Both the position numbers and the translations under genes were made by a program. A DNA stretch of 64,000 bases from UBA2136 sp963974105 (lineage in GTDB: Bacteria > Pseudomonadota > Alphaproteobacteria > UBA2136), in the NCBI GenBank assembly GCA_963974105.1, contig CAXBBG010000001.1, positions 434,001-498,000 on the forward strand, given 5' to 3'. Below, one piece after another: positions 40,418-48,202 of the stretch. The notes under the pieces are model-generated. The model did not search any database. It was given only the letters and a program-made list of their open reading frames with translations, and was not told the origin of the DNA. Positions within the stretch are counted from its first letter, which is position 1. Each line of letters opens with the position of its first letter.

Positions 40418-41497
40418 ATGGTTGTTGAGCTTTCAGATCGTTCGCGTGTCGTCTTAAGCGATATCGTTGATATTTACACTGAAACAGGCCAACCTGTGGG
40501 TTCTAAGGCGCTTTGTGAAAGATCTAAACTTGACCTTTCAGCGGCTTCCTTGCGTAATGTTATGTCTGACTTAGAAAAAAATGGCTATTTGGAAAGTTTG
40601 CACACTTCAGGTGGGCGTGCGCCTACAGAAGCAGGTTTTCGTTATTACACACAAAGTATGGTTGAAGTGCAAGAAGACTTGATTGGAGATGATTTAAAGG
40701 CGCAAATTTTAGCGCGTATTTCTGATGAGAAATCTTTGAAAGAAACAATTGATGACCTTTCTATGTTTTTAGGGGAAATGACAGCCTGTACAGGTGTTGT
40801 AACTGCGCCTAAGTTTGATATGGAAACTTTAGATCAATTAGAGTTTTTACGTTTAAGTGGTGACCGTGTGCTGGCAATTATGGTGACAAAGAGCGGTGAA
40901 ATTGAAAACCGCATTATTCACGTACCTGCCGATATTTCTATTGAAAAATTAAATGAGAGTTCAAAGCATTTACGCGAAGTTGTGGGTGGTAAAACCCTTT
41001 CAGACGCACGTGTTCTTATGATGCAGGAATTGATGGAACATAAAAATCATGTGGATAACATGATGGATGAAATGATGCAGGTTGCAGACGAGTGGGCAGA
41101 GCCTAAAGCTACGGATACAGCATTGGTTGTTTCAGGCACACAAAACTTGTTCCAATATCCAGAACTTGTGCGCGACCAACTTAAAAGCTTGTTCAAAGCT
41201 TTTGAAGAAAAACGCATGTTAATGGCCTTAATGAATGAAGTTTCTAAAGGTGAAGGCGTGCAGATTTTTGTAGGCACTGATTGCGGTATGCAAGATGTAA
41301 GTAGTTGCTCAATGGTGAGCACTTCTTACGGCAGTGCCGATAAAACAATTGTAGGGACGCTTGGGGTTGTTGGTCCGATGCGTATGAATTATAAAAGAGC
41401 GGTTCAGCTTGTTGACTATACAGGGAAAGTTCTCAGTAAAGTTATTGAAAAGCGTGGATTAGAGATAAGTCATCCGATGACTGAAATAAAAGGATAG
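40418..41497 (+). CDS. hrcA: Heat-inducible transcription repressor HrcA
   Basis: 359 aa. The N-terminal winged helix-turn-helix has LSDRSRVVLSDIVDIYTETG and SAASLRNVMSDLEKNGYLE, with the wing HTSGGRAPTEAGFRYY. A GAF-like domain with the HrcA dimerisation insert follows (about 100-340), ending GVVGPMRMNYKRAVQLVDYT, a strong family signature. The Shine-Dalgarno sequence is GAGGAGGGG, 6 nt before the ATG. HrcA binds CIRCE elements, two of which lie directly upstream, so the operon is autoregulated. grpE begins 4 nt after the stop. Confidence 0.97.
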   Translation: MVVELSDRSRVVLSDIVDIYTETGQPVGSKALCERSKLDLSAASLRNVMSDLEKNGYLESLHTSGGRAPTEAGFRYYTQSMVEVQEDLIGDDLKAQILARISDEKSLKETIDDLSMFLGEMTACTGVVTAPKFDMETLDQLEFLRLSGDRVLAIMVTKSGEIENRIIHVPADISIEKLNESSKHLREVVGGKTLSDARVLMMQELMEHKNHVDNMMDEMMQVADEWAEPKATDTALVVSGTQNLFQYPELVRDQLKSLFKAFEEKRMLMALMNEVSKGEGVQIFVGTDCGMQDVSSCSMVSTSYGSADKTIVGTLGVVGPMRMNYKRAVQLVDYTGKVLSKVIEKRGLEISHPMTEIKG

Positions 41498-41501
41498 ATA
41501 A

Positions 41502-42068
41502 ATGAATACTGAAAACACAGTAGAAAATGAAGTAACTGAAGAAGTTGTTCAAGCAGAAGACAATGTTGTTGATATGCAAGAAACGAAAGAAGAAGTTTCT
41601 GAGTTTGATAAAGTGACAGCAGAGCGTGACGAGTGGAAAGATAAATCTTACCGCCTTGCAGCTGAAATGGAAAACCTAAAAAAACGTGGCGCTAAAGAAA
41701 TTTCAGACGCACGTAAATATGGTGTATCAAACTTTGCGCGTGAATTATTAGATGTTCAAGATAATTTAGAGCGCGCCATTTCTGTCCTTGAAGGGGCAGA
41801 TGTGGAAGAAGATAAATTGAAGCCACTTGTTGAGGGGGTTTCGATGGTAAAAGGTCAGCTTGAAAAAGCTTTTGACCGTATGAGTATTAAAAAGGTTGAA
41901 TGTATGGGTGAAAAGTTAAACCCAGAGCTGCACCAAGCGGTGATGCAGGTTCCAAGTGAGGAAGCTGCGGGCACGGTGGTTCAAGAAATTCAACCTGGTT
42001 ACACAATTTCAGACCGTTTACTACGCCCCGCAATGGTTGGCGTGGCAACAAAACTAGAAACAGCGTAA
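41502..42068 (+). CDS. grpE: GrpE nucleotide-exchange factor for DnaK
   Basis: 188 aa. An acidic, disordered N-terminus (1-45) leads into a long coiled coil (WKDKSYRLAAEMENLKKRGA, about 46-95). The C-terminal beta-domain has the family pattern MSIKKVECMGEKLNPELHQA, then VVQEIQPGYTISDRLLRPAMVGVA. It releases ADP from DnaK. Length is typical. It lies between hrcA and dnaK with short spacings (4 and 30 nt), so it is transcribed from the CIRCE-controlled promoter. Confidence 0.97.
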   Translation: MNTENTVENEVTEEVVQAEDNVVDMQETKEEVSEFDKVTAERDEWKDKSYRLAAEMENLKKRGAKEISDARKYGVSNFARELLDVQDNLERAISVLEGADVEEDKLKPLVEGVSMVKGQLEKAFDRMSIKKVECMGEKLNPELHQAVMQVPSEEAAGTVVQEIQPGYTISDRLLRPAMVGVATKLETA

Positions 42069-42098
42069 AACATAAAAGTATAAATAGGAGAAGTAAAA

Positions 42099-44033
42099 AT
42101 GGCTAAAGTAATTGGTATTGACCTTGGTACAACAAACTCATGTGTTGCGATCATGGATGGTAAAAACACGAAAGTAATTGAAAACGCAGAAGGCGCACGC
42201 ACAACACCTTCTATTGTGGCTTATACAGAAGATGATGAGCGTCTTGTTGGTATGCCTGCTAAGCGTCAAGGTGTTACAAACCCAGAAAACACATTGTTCG
42301 CTATTAAGCGTTTAATTGGCCGTACAGCGAATGACCCAATGGTGGCAAAAGACAAAGAATTGATGCCTTACAAAATTGTAGAATCTGACAATGGTGATGC
42401 ATGGGTTGAAGTGCACGGTAAAAAAATGTCTCCTTCAGAAGTTTCAGCGGCGATTCTTCAAAAAATGAAGAAAACAGCAGAAGATTATTTAGGTGAAACA
42501 GTAACAGATGCGGTTGTAACTGTACCTGCTTACTTTAATGATGCACAGCGCCAAGCAACAAAAGATGCTGGTAAAATTGCAGGTCTAAACGTTTTGCGTT
42601 TGGTAAACGAGCCAACAGCTGCAGCACTTGCTTATGGTCTTTCTGAGAGTGATGATACAACAAAAACAGTTGTTGTTTATGACCTTGGTGGCGGTACATT
42701 TGACGTGTCTGTTTTAGAAATTGGTGACGGTGTTGTTGAAGTTAAAGCAACAAATGGTGACACATTCTTAGGTGGTGAAGACTTTGACTCACTTATTATT
42801 GACTATCTAGCAAAAGAATTTGAAAAAGAAACAAGCATTAACTTACGTGGTGATAAGCTTGCGCTTCAACGTCTAAAAGACGAAGCTGAAAAAGCGAAGA
42901 AAGAACTTTCTTCTGCAACAACAACAGAAGTTAACCTTCCGTTTATTACAGCAGATGCAACAGGTCCAAAACACCTTAATGTTAAGTTGACACGTGCGAA
43001 GTTAGAAGAACTTGTTGGTGACCTTGTACGTAAATCTATCGAACCATGTAAAACAGCGATGAAAGATGCAGGCGTAACAAACGCAGACATCAGCGAAGTT
43101 ATCTTGGTTGGTGGTCAAACACGTATGCCTATGGTTCAAGCTGAAGTTGAGAAATTCTTCGGCAAAGCGCCACATAAAGGTGTAAACCCTGATGAAGTTG
43201 TTGCTTGTGGTGCTGCTATTCAAGCAGGTATTCTTCAAGGTGATGTTAAAGACGTTCTTCTTTTAGATGTAACACCTCTATCACTTGGTATTGAAACTTT
43301 GGGTGGTGTGTTTACACGTTTAATCGACCGTAACACAACAATTCCAACGAAAAAATCACAAGTATTTTCAACGGCAGAAGACAGTCAAAACGCTGTGACA
43401 ATTCGTGTGTTCCAAGGTGAGCGCCCGATGGCTGCTGATAACAAGATTCTTGGACAGTTTGACCTTGTTGGTCTACCTGCTGCCCCGCGCGGTGTGCCTC
43501 AGATTGAAGTAACTTTTGATATTGATGCAAACGGTCTTGTGCATGTAACAGCTAAAGATAAAGGTACAGGTAAAGAACAGCAAATCCGCATCCAAGCGTC
43601 TGGTGGTCTAAATGATGACGATATCGAGCGTATGGTGAAAGAAGCTGAAGAAAATGCTGATGCCGATAAAGTGCTTAAAGAAAAAGTAGATGCGCGCAAC
43701 CAAGGTGAAGCAATGGTTCACTCTGTGCGTAAAACTTTGGAAGAAAACAAAGCGCTTGCTTCAGACGAAGATGCAAAAGCAATTGAAGATGCAGCAAAAG
43801 ACTTGGAAACGCTTCTTGAAGATGAAAATGCTTCAGTTGAAGACATAAAAGCGAAGACTGAAACGCTTACTCAAGCATCTATGAAGCTTGGTGAAGCAAT
43901 CTACGCAAAACAACAAGCAGATGCAGGTGATGCGGCTCAAGGTGCTGGTGCAGAATCTAAAGCGGATGACAATGTTGTTGATGCTGAGTTTGAAGAAGTA
44001 AAAGACGAAAAAGATGGTGAGAAATCAGCGTAA
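42099..44033 (+). CDS. dnaK: Hsp70 chaperone DnaK
   Basis: 644 aa. The N-terminal ATPase signatures are IGIDLGTTNSCVAIM, VYDLGGGTFDVSVLEIG and VILVGGQTRMPMVQ. The linker VLLLDVTPLSLGIETLGG (about 388) joins the substrate-binding domain, and the helical lid and acidic tail end DNVVDAEFEEVKDEKDG, the standard proteobacterial C-terminus. The start follows AATAGGAGAAGTAAAA. Codon use looks biased, as expected for a highly expressed gene. Normally dnaJ follows directly; here a small secreted-protein gene lies between them. Confidence 0.98.
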   Translation: MAKVIGIDLGTTNSCVAIMDGKNTKVIENAEGARTTPSIVAYTEDDERLVGMPAKRQGVTNPENTLFAIKRLIGRTANDPMVAKDKELMPYKIVESDNGDAWVEVHGKKMSPSEVSAAILQKMKKTAEDYLGETVTDAVVTVPAYFNDAQRQATKDAGKIAGLNVLRLVNEPTAAALAYGLSESDDTTKTVVVYDLGGGTFDVSVLEIGDGVVEVKATNGDTFLGGEDFDSLIIDYLAKEFEKETSINLRGDKLALQRLKDEAEKAKKELSSATTTEVNLPFITADATGPKHLNVKLTRAKLEELVGDLVRKSIEPCKTAMKDAGVTNADISEVILVGGQTRMPMVQAEVEKFFGKAPHKGVNPDEVVACGAAIQAGILQGDVKDVLLLDVTPLSLGIETLGGVFTRLIDRNTTIPTKKSQVFSTAEDSQNAVTIRVFQGERPMAADNKILGQFDLVGLPAAPRGVPQIEVTFDIDANGLVHVTAKDKGTGKEQQIRIQASGGLNDDDIERMVKEAEENADADKVLKEKVDARNQGEAMVHSVRKTLEENKALASDEDAKAIEDAAKDLETLLEDENASVEDIKAKTETLTQASMKLGEAIYAKQQADAGDAAQGAGAESKADDNVVDAEFEEVKDEKDGEKSA

Positions 44034-44075
44034 TTTGTCTTAATTTGCAAAGTTGGGCTTGTTATTTAGATTAAG

Positions 44076-44102
44076 GTATACTATTTTGTAAATACAGTAT
44101 AC
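44076..44102. promoter_or_regulatory. Inverted repeat in the dnaK downstream gap
   Basis: GTATACT-N13-AGTATAC, with perfect 7-bp arms, about 80 bp before the small secreted-protein gene. It could be an operator for that gene; it has no T-run, so it is not a terminator. Confidence 0.35.
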
Positions 44103-44180
44103 AGGTTATCTTATGATAAATGACAAGTTCAATTAAGTAATGGTTTAATTTTAAACTATTGGTGAGTAAAGGTTTTAGTT

Positions 44181-44528
44181 ATGCGTTTGTTAGGTGTTTT
44201 TGTTTTAGTTGTGATGATTTTTTTAGCTCCTGCGGCATTTGCACGCAATGGCTCTAACTATCAAATGTACAGTTATGGCAGCCACGGTAACTCAAATTAC
44301 AATGCTTATAGCTATAGCGGTAATGGCTCTTCTAATTACAAGGGTTATAATGCCAGATCTTATGGGCGTCATGGCTCTGCAGGTCGTAACTATTGGCGTG
44401 GTAATTATTCTACAAATCGCTATAACGATCCAACAGCCTATCGTATTGTTTATGTTAACAAGCCAAACCCGCCAATGCCATCCGGTAACTATGGACGTGC
44501 TGCAAATCGCGTACGTGTGAGTTACTAA
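44181..44528 (+). CDS. Small secreted Gly/Asn/Ser/Tyr-rich protein between dnaK and dnaJ
   Basis: 115 aa. The signal peptide is MRLLGVFVLVVMIFLAPAAFA, with cleavage before RNGS. The mature part (about 94 aa) is low-complexity: loosely repeated units such as SNYQMYSYGSHG, SNYNAYSYSGNG and SNYKGYNARSYG at 11-13-residue spacing, then RNYWRGNYSTNRYNDP and a Pro-containing tail. It has no Cys. It is basic and Tyr/Asn-rich, suggesting an extracellular or periplasmic disordered or amyloid-like protein. No family is recognised. It sits 20 nt before dnaJ with the same orientation, so it probably shares at least part of the heat-shock transcript. It may also have its own promoter in the 147-bp gap. Confidence 0.75.
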   Translation: MRLLGVFVLVVMIFLAPAAFARNGSNYQMYSYGSHGNSNYNAYSYSGNGSSNYKGYNARSYGRHGSAGRNYWRGNYSTNRYNDPTAYRIVYVNKPNPPMPSGNYGRAANRVRVSY

Positions 44529-44548
44529 ACTTAAAGGAAAATATTTTC

Positions 44549-45688
44549 ATGTCTAAACGTGATTATTATGAAGTACTCGGTGTTCCAAAAGGTTCAGACG
44601 ATGCCGCTTTAAAAAAAGCGTATCGCACCCAAGCAATGAAATACCACCCAGACAGAAACCCTGACGACAAAGAAGCTGAGGCTAAATTTAAAGAAGTAGG
44701 TGAGGCCTATGAAGCTTTAAAAGACCCACAAAAACGTAGTGCTTATGACCAGTTTGGTCATGCGGCATTTGAAAATGGCGGCGGCGGTGCTGGCGGCGGT
44801 TTTGGCGGTTTCGGCGGCGGTTCTGGCGGTTTTGGTGGGCATGACTTTAGCGACATGTTTGAGGAGATGTTTAACGGCGGTGGGCGTGGTCGTACACGTG
44901 CAACCCGTGGTGATGACTTACGTTATAACCTTTCTGTTACACTTGAAGAGGCTTATAGCGGTAAAGCTGTGCAGGTTAAAATACCAACAACAGTAGCTTG
45001 TGAAACGTGTGTGGGCAGTGGCGCCAAAAAAGGTAGCCAGCCTAAAACATGTGGTACATGTGGTGGGCGTGGTGAAGTACGTGTTCAGCAAGGTTTCTTT
45101 GCAATGACACGCACCTGTGCATCTTGTCATGGACGTGGTCAAATTATTACAGATCCATGTAACACGTGTCATGGTAATGGTACTGTGAAGAAAGAAAAAA
45201 CACTTTCTGTTAACATTCCAAAAGGTGTGGACGAAGGTACGCGTATCCGTGTGAGCGGTGAAGGTGCTGCAGGTGAAAATGGTGCGCCAAGTGGCGATCT
45301 GTATATTTTCATTCAACAAAAACCACATCAACTCTTTACCCGTGAAGGGCCGCATATTCTATTAGATATGCCAATTGACTTCGTGGAAGCAACTTTGGGT
45401 GGGTCTTTAGAGGTTCCAACGGTAGATGGTAAGAAAGCTTTGCTTAAAATACCAGAAGGTACGCAAAGTGGCACGCAGTTCCGTTTACGTGGCAAGGGTA
45501 TGCCTGTGACAAATGGTAGTCAATATGGTGATATGTTTGTGAACTTAACGGTAGAAGTTCCAAGTAAGCTTTCTAAAAAGCAGAAGGAAATTTTGCGTCA
45601 GTTTAAGAATGAATATACAGGACGTAATCACCCTGAGCAGGACGGTTTCTTTAAAAAGGCGTCAAAGTTTTGGGGGCTTGCTTCTTAA
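44549..45688 (+). CDS. dnaJ: Hsp40 cochaperone DnaJ
   Basis: 379 aa. The J-domain (1-70) has DYYEVLGVPKGSDDAALKKA and the HPD motif in MKYHPDRNPDD. The Gly/Phe linker is GGGGAGGGFGGFGGGSGGFG. Four zinc repeats follow: CETCVGSGA (a Val where His is common), CGTCGGRGE, CASCHGRGQ and CNTCHGNGT. C-terminal substrate-binding domains (about 215-345) contain VSGEGAAGENGAPSGDLYI. It is full length. The gene ends the operon; a hairpin terminator lies at 45727-45757. Confidence 0.97.
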   Translation: MSKRDYYEVLGVPKGSDDAALKKAYRTQAMKYHPDRNPDDKEAEAKFKEVGEAYEALKDPQKRSAYDQFGHAAFENGGGGAGGGFGGFGGGSGGFGGHDFSDMFEEMFNGGGRGRTRATRGDDLRYNLSVTLEEAYSGKAVQVKIPTTVACETCVGSGAKKGSQPKTCGTCGGRGEVRVQQGFFAMTRTCASCHGRGQIITDPCNTCHGNGTVKKEKTLSVNIPKGVDEGTRIRVSGEGAAGENGAPSGDLYIFIQQKPHQLFTREGPHILLDMPIDFVEATLGGSLEVPTVDGKKALLKIPEGTQSGTQFRLRGKGMPVTNGSQYGDMFVNLTVEVPSKLSKKQKEILRQFKNEYTGRNHPEQDGFFKKASKFWGLAS

Positions 45689-45726
45689 ACTCTTTTTCAA
45701 TGAGGTTTTAAATATTTTAGTTTCGT

Positions 45727-45757
45727 CAACGCCTAGGTCAACCTAGGCGTTGGTTTT
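45727..45757 (+). terminator. Terminator after dnaJ
   Basis: CAACGCCTAGG-TCAA-CCTAGGCGTTG has an 11-bp perfect stem, then GTTTTGC. The T-run is short. Confidence 0.75.
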
Positions 45758-45826
45758 GCTATAACATTTATACCTCTCATTAGATTTGAGTTGGTGGGTT
45801 GGCCTTTTTTTACGGGTTATATTTGT

Positions 45827-45854
45827 AAAAAAAGCCCCCATAAATGGAGGCTTT
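45827..45854 (-). terminator. Minus-strand terminator downstream of nth
   Basis: On the minus strand AAAGCCTCCA-TTTA-TGGGGGCTTT (one wobble) is followed by TTTTTT. It is about 250 bp beyond the nth stop and probably ends the long polysaccharide operon. Confidence 0.65.
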
Positions 45855-46105
45855 AAAAGCAGAGCTTATCTTATTAACCACACCCAATAAGGTAATAAGT
45901 AAACTGTTGAGTAAAGAAATTTATAATGTACCTAGCTCGTGGGATATATTCAATGCAGAAGTTGTTTTTGGTTCTTACATAAAATTATCACTAAAGTACG
46001 AAATATTGTTCTTGTTTTTACTGCTACAATATCAATGCTAACAAACTCATGGTTGTACTGTCAAATTAAAATTGCCTATTTTTTAATCATATGATGTTTT
46101 AACAG

Positions 46106-46756
46106 TTAGTTTTTAGAGGTAGGGTTTATTTTTTCTTTAAATTGACATAAGTTGTATACAGGGCAGTTGGCGCAGTCGGGCTTGCGGGCTTTGCAAATAT
46201 AACGACCGTGTAGAATAAGCCAGTGATGGGCGTCTTTAAGGAAAACTGGTGGTATTTTTTTTGGTAATTTGTCCATCATTTGGTCGGGGGTTTTTGCTTT
46301 GCAAATACCCATACGGTTTGCCACACGGAGTATGTGGGTATCCACCGCAAGTGTTGGTTCGCCAAATGCAATGTTACGTACAACGTTTGCCGTTTTACGC
46401 CCCACGCCTGGTAAGGCCTCAAGGGCGGTTTGGTCGTTTGGTACAATTCCACCATGATTTTCCACAAGCATTTTAGCAGCGGCGATTACATTTTTAGCTT
46501 TGGTTTTATAAAGACCGATAGACTTCACATATTCAATAAGCCCTTCTTCGCCAAGGTCTAACATTTGTTGTGGTGTCGTTACCTTTTTAAAAAGAGGTCC
46601 TGTTGCTTTGTTCACGCCAATATCAGTCGCTTGCGCACTCAACGCAACCGCTACTAAAAATGTATAATCATTCACAGAATTAAGCTCACCTTTTGGCTCA
46701 GGGTTTAGGTGGTGAAAGGTGATAAAAAGTTCTTCTACTTGTTTTTTTGTTAGCAA
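46106..46756 (-). CDS. nth: Endonuclease III
   Basis: A 216-aa bifunctional DNA glycosylase/AP lyase for oxidised pyrimidines. The helix-hairpin-helix is LEALPGVGRKTANVVRN, with the catalytic Lys near 120; the catalytic Asp is in LAVDTHILRVANRMG (about 138). The [4Fe-4S] loop is C-x6-C-x2-C-x5-C in CKARKPDCANCPVYNLCQ. The gene is intact, in contrast to mutM. It lies 2 nt after a Nudix-like gene at the end of the polysaccharide operon. Base-excision repair thus keeps Nth while Fpg is interrupted. Confidence 0.96.
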   Translation of the reverse strand: MLTKKQVEELFITFHHLNPEPKGELNSVNDYTFLVAVALSAQATDIGVNKATGPLFKKVTTPQQMLDLGEEGLIEYVKSIGLYKTKAKNVIAAAKMLVENHGGIVPNDQTALEALPGVGRKTANVVRNIAFGEPTLAVDTHILRVANRMGICKAKTPDQMMDKLPKKIPPVFLKDAHHWLILHGRYICKARKPDCANCPVYNLCQFKEKINPTSKN

Positions 46757-46758
46757 CG

Positions 46759-47160
46759 TTATTTTCCTAAATATATACTGACAAAGGGCGTAAGATCTCG
46801 CCCTAAAATGTCAGATTTATTTTTCCATACAGTTTTAGATGATTCTTGGTATGCAATTTTTGCATGATATAAAATACCAATATGGCGTAAAACATGCTCT
46901 ATGCTACCCTCTTGGTATTCATAGAGACTGCTCATTGTTTTATACTGTTTACAGCCATCAATATCCTGATTTGTTTCTGTGCGTACCACACGTACTAAGG
47001 CTTGTTCGAGTATTTCTTGTTCTGTAATTGTGCCACCAGGAAAGTCATAAAGACCTTTGTAAGGGCCTGATGTGCGTTCTTTTAAGAGGATTTTCTCATC
47101 GCAAGAGCTTTCAATAATAGCATAAACACCTAAAAGCGTTTTATATACAGGTGTGCGCAT
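46759..47160 (-). CDS. Nudix-like protein with degenerate Nudix box
   Basis: 133 aa, with the start placed at the ATG at 47160 (MRTPVYKTLLGVYAII) after AAAGGG. Longer frames overlap the epimerase gene. The Nudix fold is suggested by GPYKGLYDFPGGTITEQEIL and RVVRTETNQDI. The usual box is G-x5-E-x7-R-E-U-x-E-E-x-G-U; here the REUxEExG part reads RVVRTETN, so two of the three box glutamates (and the Gly) are changed. Hydrolase activity may be reduced, or the protein may bind nucleotides without cleaving. It is followed 2 nt later by nth, so the operon tail pairs two nucleotide/DNA-damage-related genes. Confidence 0.7.
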   Translation of the reverse strand: MRTPVYKTLLGVYAIIESSCDEKILLKERTSGPYKGLYDFPGGTITEQEILEQALVRVVRTETNQDIDGCKQYKTMSSLYEYQEGSIEHVLRHIGILYHAKIAYQESSKTVWKNKSDILGRDLTPFVSIYLGK

Positions 47161-47218
47161 GCTCAAGCCCTTTTGTTTGTTATTTAACTCTACGTAAGGT
47201 GCGTTGTGGCCGACGAGC

Positions 47219-48202
47219 CTAGTTTTTATGCCATGTTTTATACCATGAAGCAAAGGCGCGTAAGCCATCTTCAAGGTCAGTATTTGGTTTATATCCAACG
47301 GCTGCTTCAAGTTTTTTAGTCGACGCATAGGTTTGATAAACTTCTGTTGGCGGCCAAGGCTGCAGGTCTAAAATAGCCTCTTTACCCAAAACTTTTTCCA
47401 TGGTTTTAATGTATTCTAACAACTGCACAGGCTTACTGTTACCGATATTATAAATTTCAGCAGGGATATCGAGCGTTGGTATGTGCCATAAAAGCCTAGT
47501 TACACCTTCTACAATATCGCCAACATATGTAAAATCACGCCATAAGTCGCCGTGGTTATAGACTTTAATTGGGTTGCCATTTAATATATTTTTAGCAAAA
47601 AGCATGGGGCTCATGTCAGGGCGGCCCCACTCACCATAAACTGTAAAGAAGCGTAAGCCACTACAGTTTAATTTAAACAAGTTGGCATATGTATGCGCCA
47701 TCAGCTCGTTAGAACGCTTTGAGGCGGCGTATAAACTACGTGGATCGCATACTTCATCCGTTTCTTCAAACGGTGTTTTTTCGTTACCGCCATAAACAGA
47801 GGATGAAGATGCATAAACAAGATGCTCAAACCCAAATTCACCTTCTTTAAGGTAACGACAACATTCAAGCACATTCACAAAGCCAACCATATTGCTTTGC
47901 GCATAACTACCTGGATTTTCTAGGCTGTAACGTACACCGGCTTGTGCGGCTAAGTTTATGACATGGCTTGGTTTGTATTGCTCAAAGACAGCCTTTAATG
48001 CGTCCATGTTTGCAATATCAACCTTGTGAAAGTGAAAGTTATTATGTTCTAAGCGCTCCAGGCGTGCTTTTTTAAGAGATACGTCGTAATAGTCGTTGAG
48101 ACAATCAACGCCGATGACAGTATGTCCTTCGCTTAAGAGTTTAAGAGATGTTGCGCATCCAATAAACCCAGCCGCACCTGTAATAAGAACCACCTTAGAC
48201 AT
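47219..48202 (-). CDS. UDP-glucuronate 4-epimerase (NAD-dependent SDR)
   Basis: 327 aa. The NAD-binding motif is VLITGAAGFIGCATSLKL. The stretch GVDCLNDYYDVSLKKARLER is characteristic of UDP-glucuronate 4-epimerases (Cap1J/LspL type). The catalytic Ser and YxxxK are in YASSSSVYGG and YAASKRSNELMAHTY. Its stop/start overlap with ugd (TAATG, one base at 48202) fits a two-step path: UDP-Glc to UDP-GlcA (Ugd) to UDP-GalA (this enzyme). Length is typical. It is part of the surface-polysaccharide operon. Confidence 0.9.
   Translation of the reverse strand: MSKVVLITGAAGFIGCATSLKLLSEGHTVIGVDCLNDYYDVSLKKARLERLEHNNFHFHKVDIANMDALKAVFEQYKPSHVINLAAQAGVRYSLENPGSYAQSNMVGFVNVLECCRYLKEGEFGFEHLVYASSSSVYGGNEKTPFEETDEVCDPRSLYAASKRSNELMAHTYANLFKLNCSGLRFFTVYGEWGRPDMSPMLFAKNILNGNPIKVYNHGDLWRDFTYVGDIVEGVTRLLWHIPTLDIPAEIYNIGNSKPVQLLEYIKTMEKVLGKEAILDLQPWPPTEVYQTYASTKKLEAAVGYKPNTDLEDGLRAFASWYKTWHKN

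Larger units (their letters stand above)
45689..46105. other. 417-bp intergenic region after dnaJ
   Basis: It holds the dnaJ terminator (45727-45757) and a second, minus-strand terminator-like hairpin (45827-45854). The rest is AT-rich. A plus-strand frame of 65 codons at 45844-46041 starts inside the second hairpin and has no Shine-Dalgarno sequence; I do not consider it a gene. Nothing else was recognised. Confidence 0.5.

Noticed and set aside
45844..46041. 65-codon plus-strand frame after dnaJ
   Set aside because: It starts inside a minus-strand terminator hairpin, has no Shine-Dalgarno sequence and no recognisable protein pattern.
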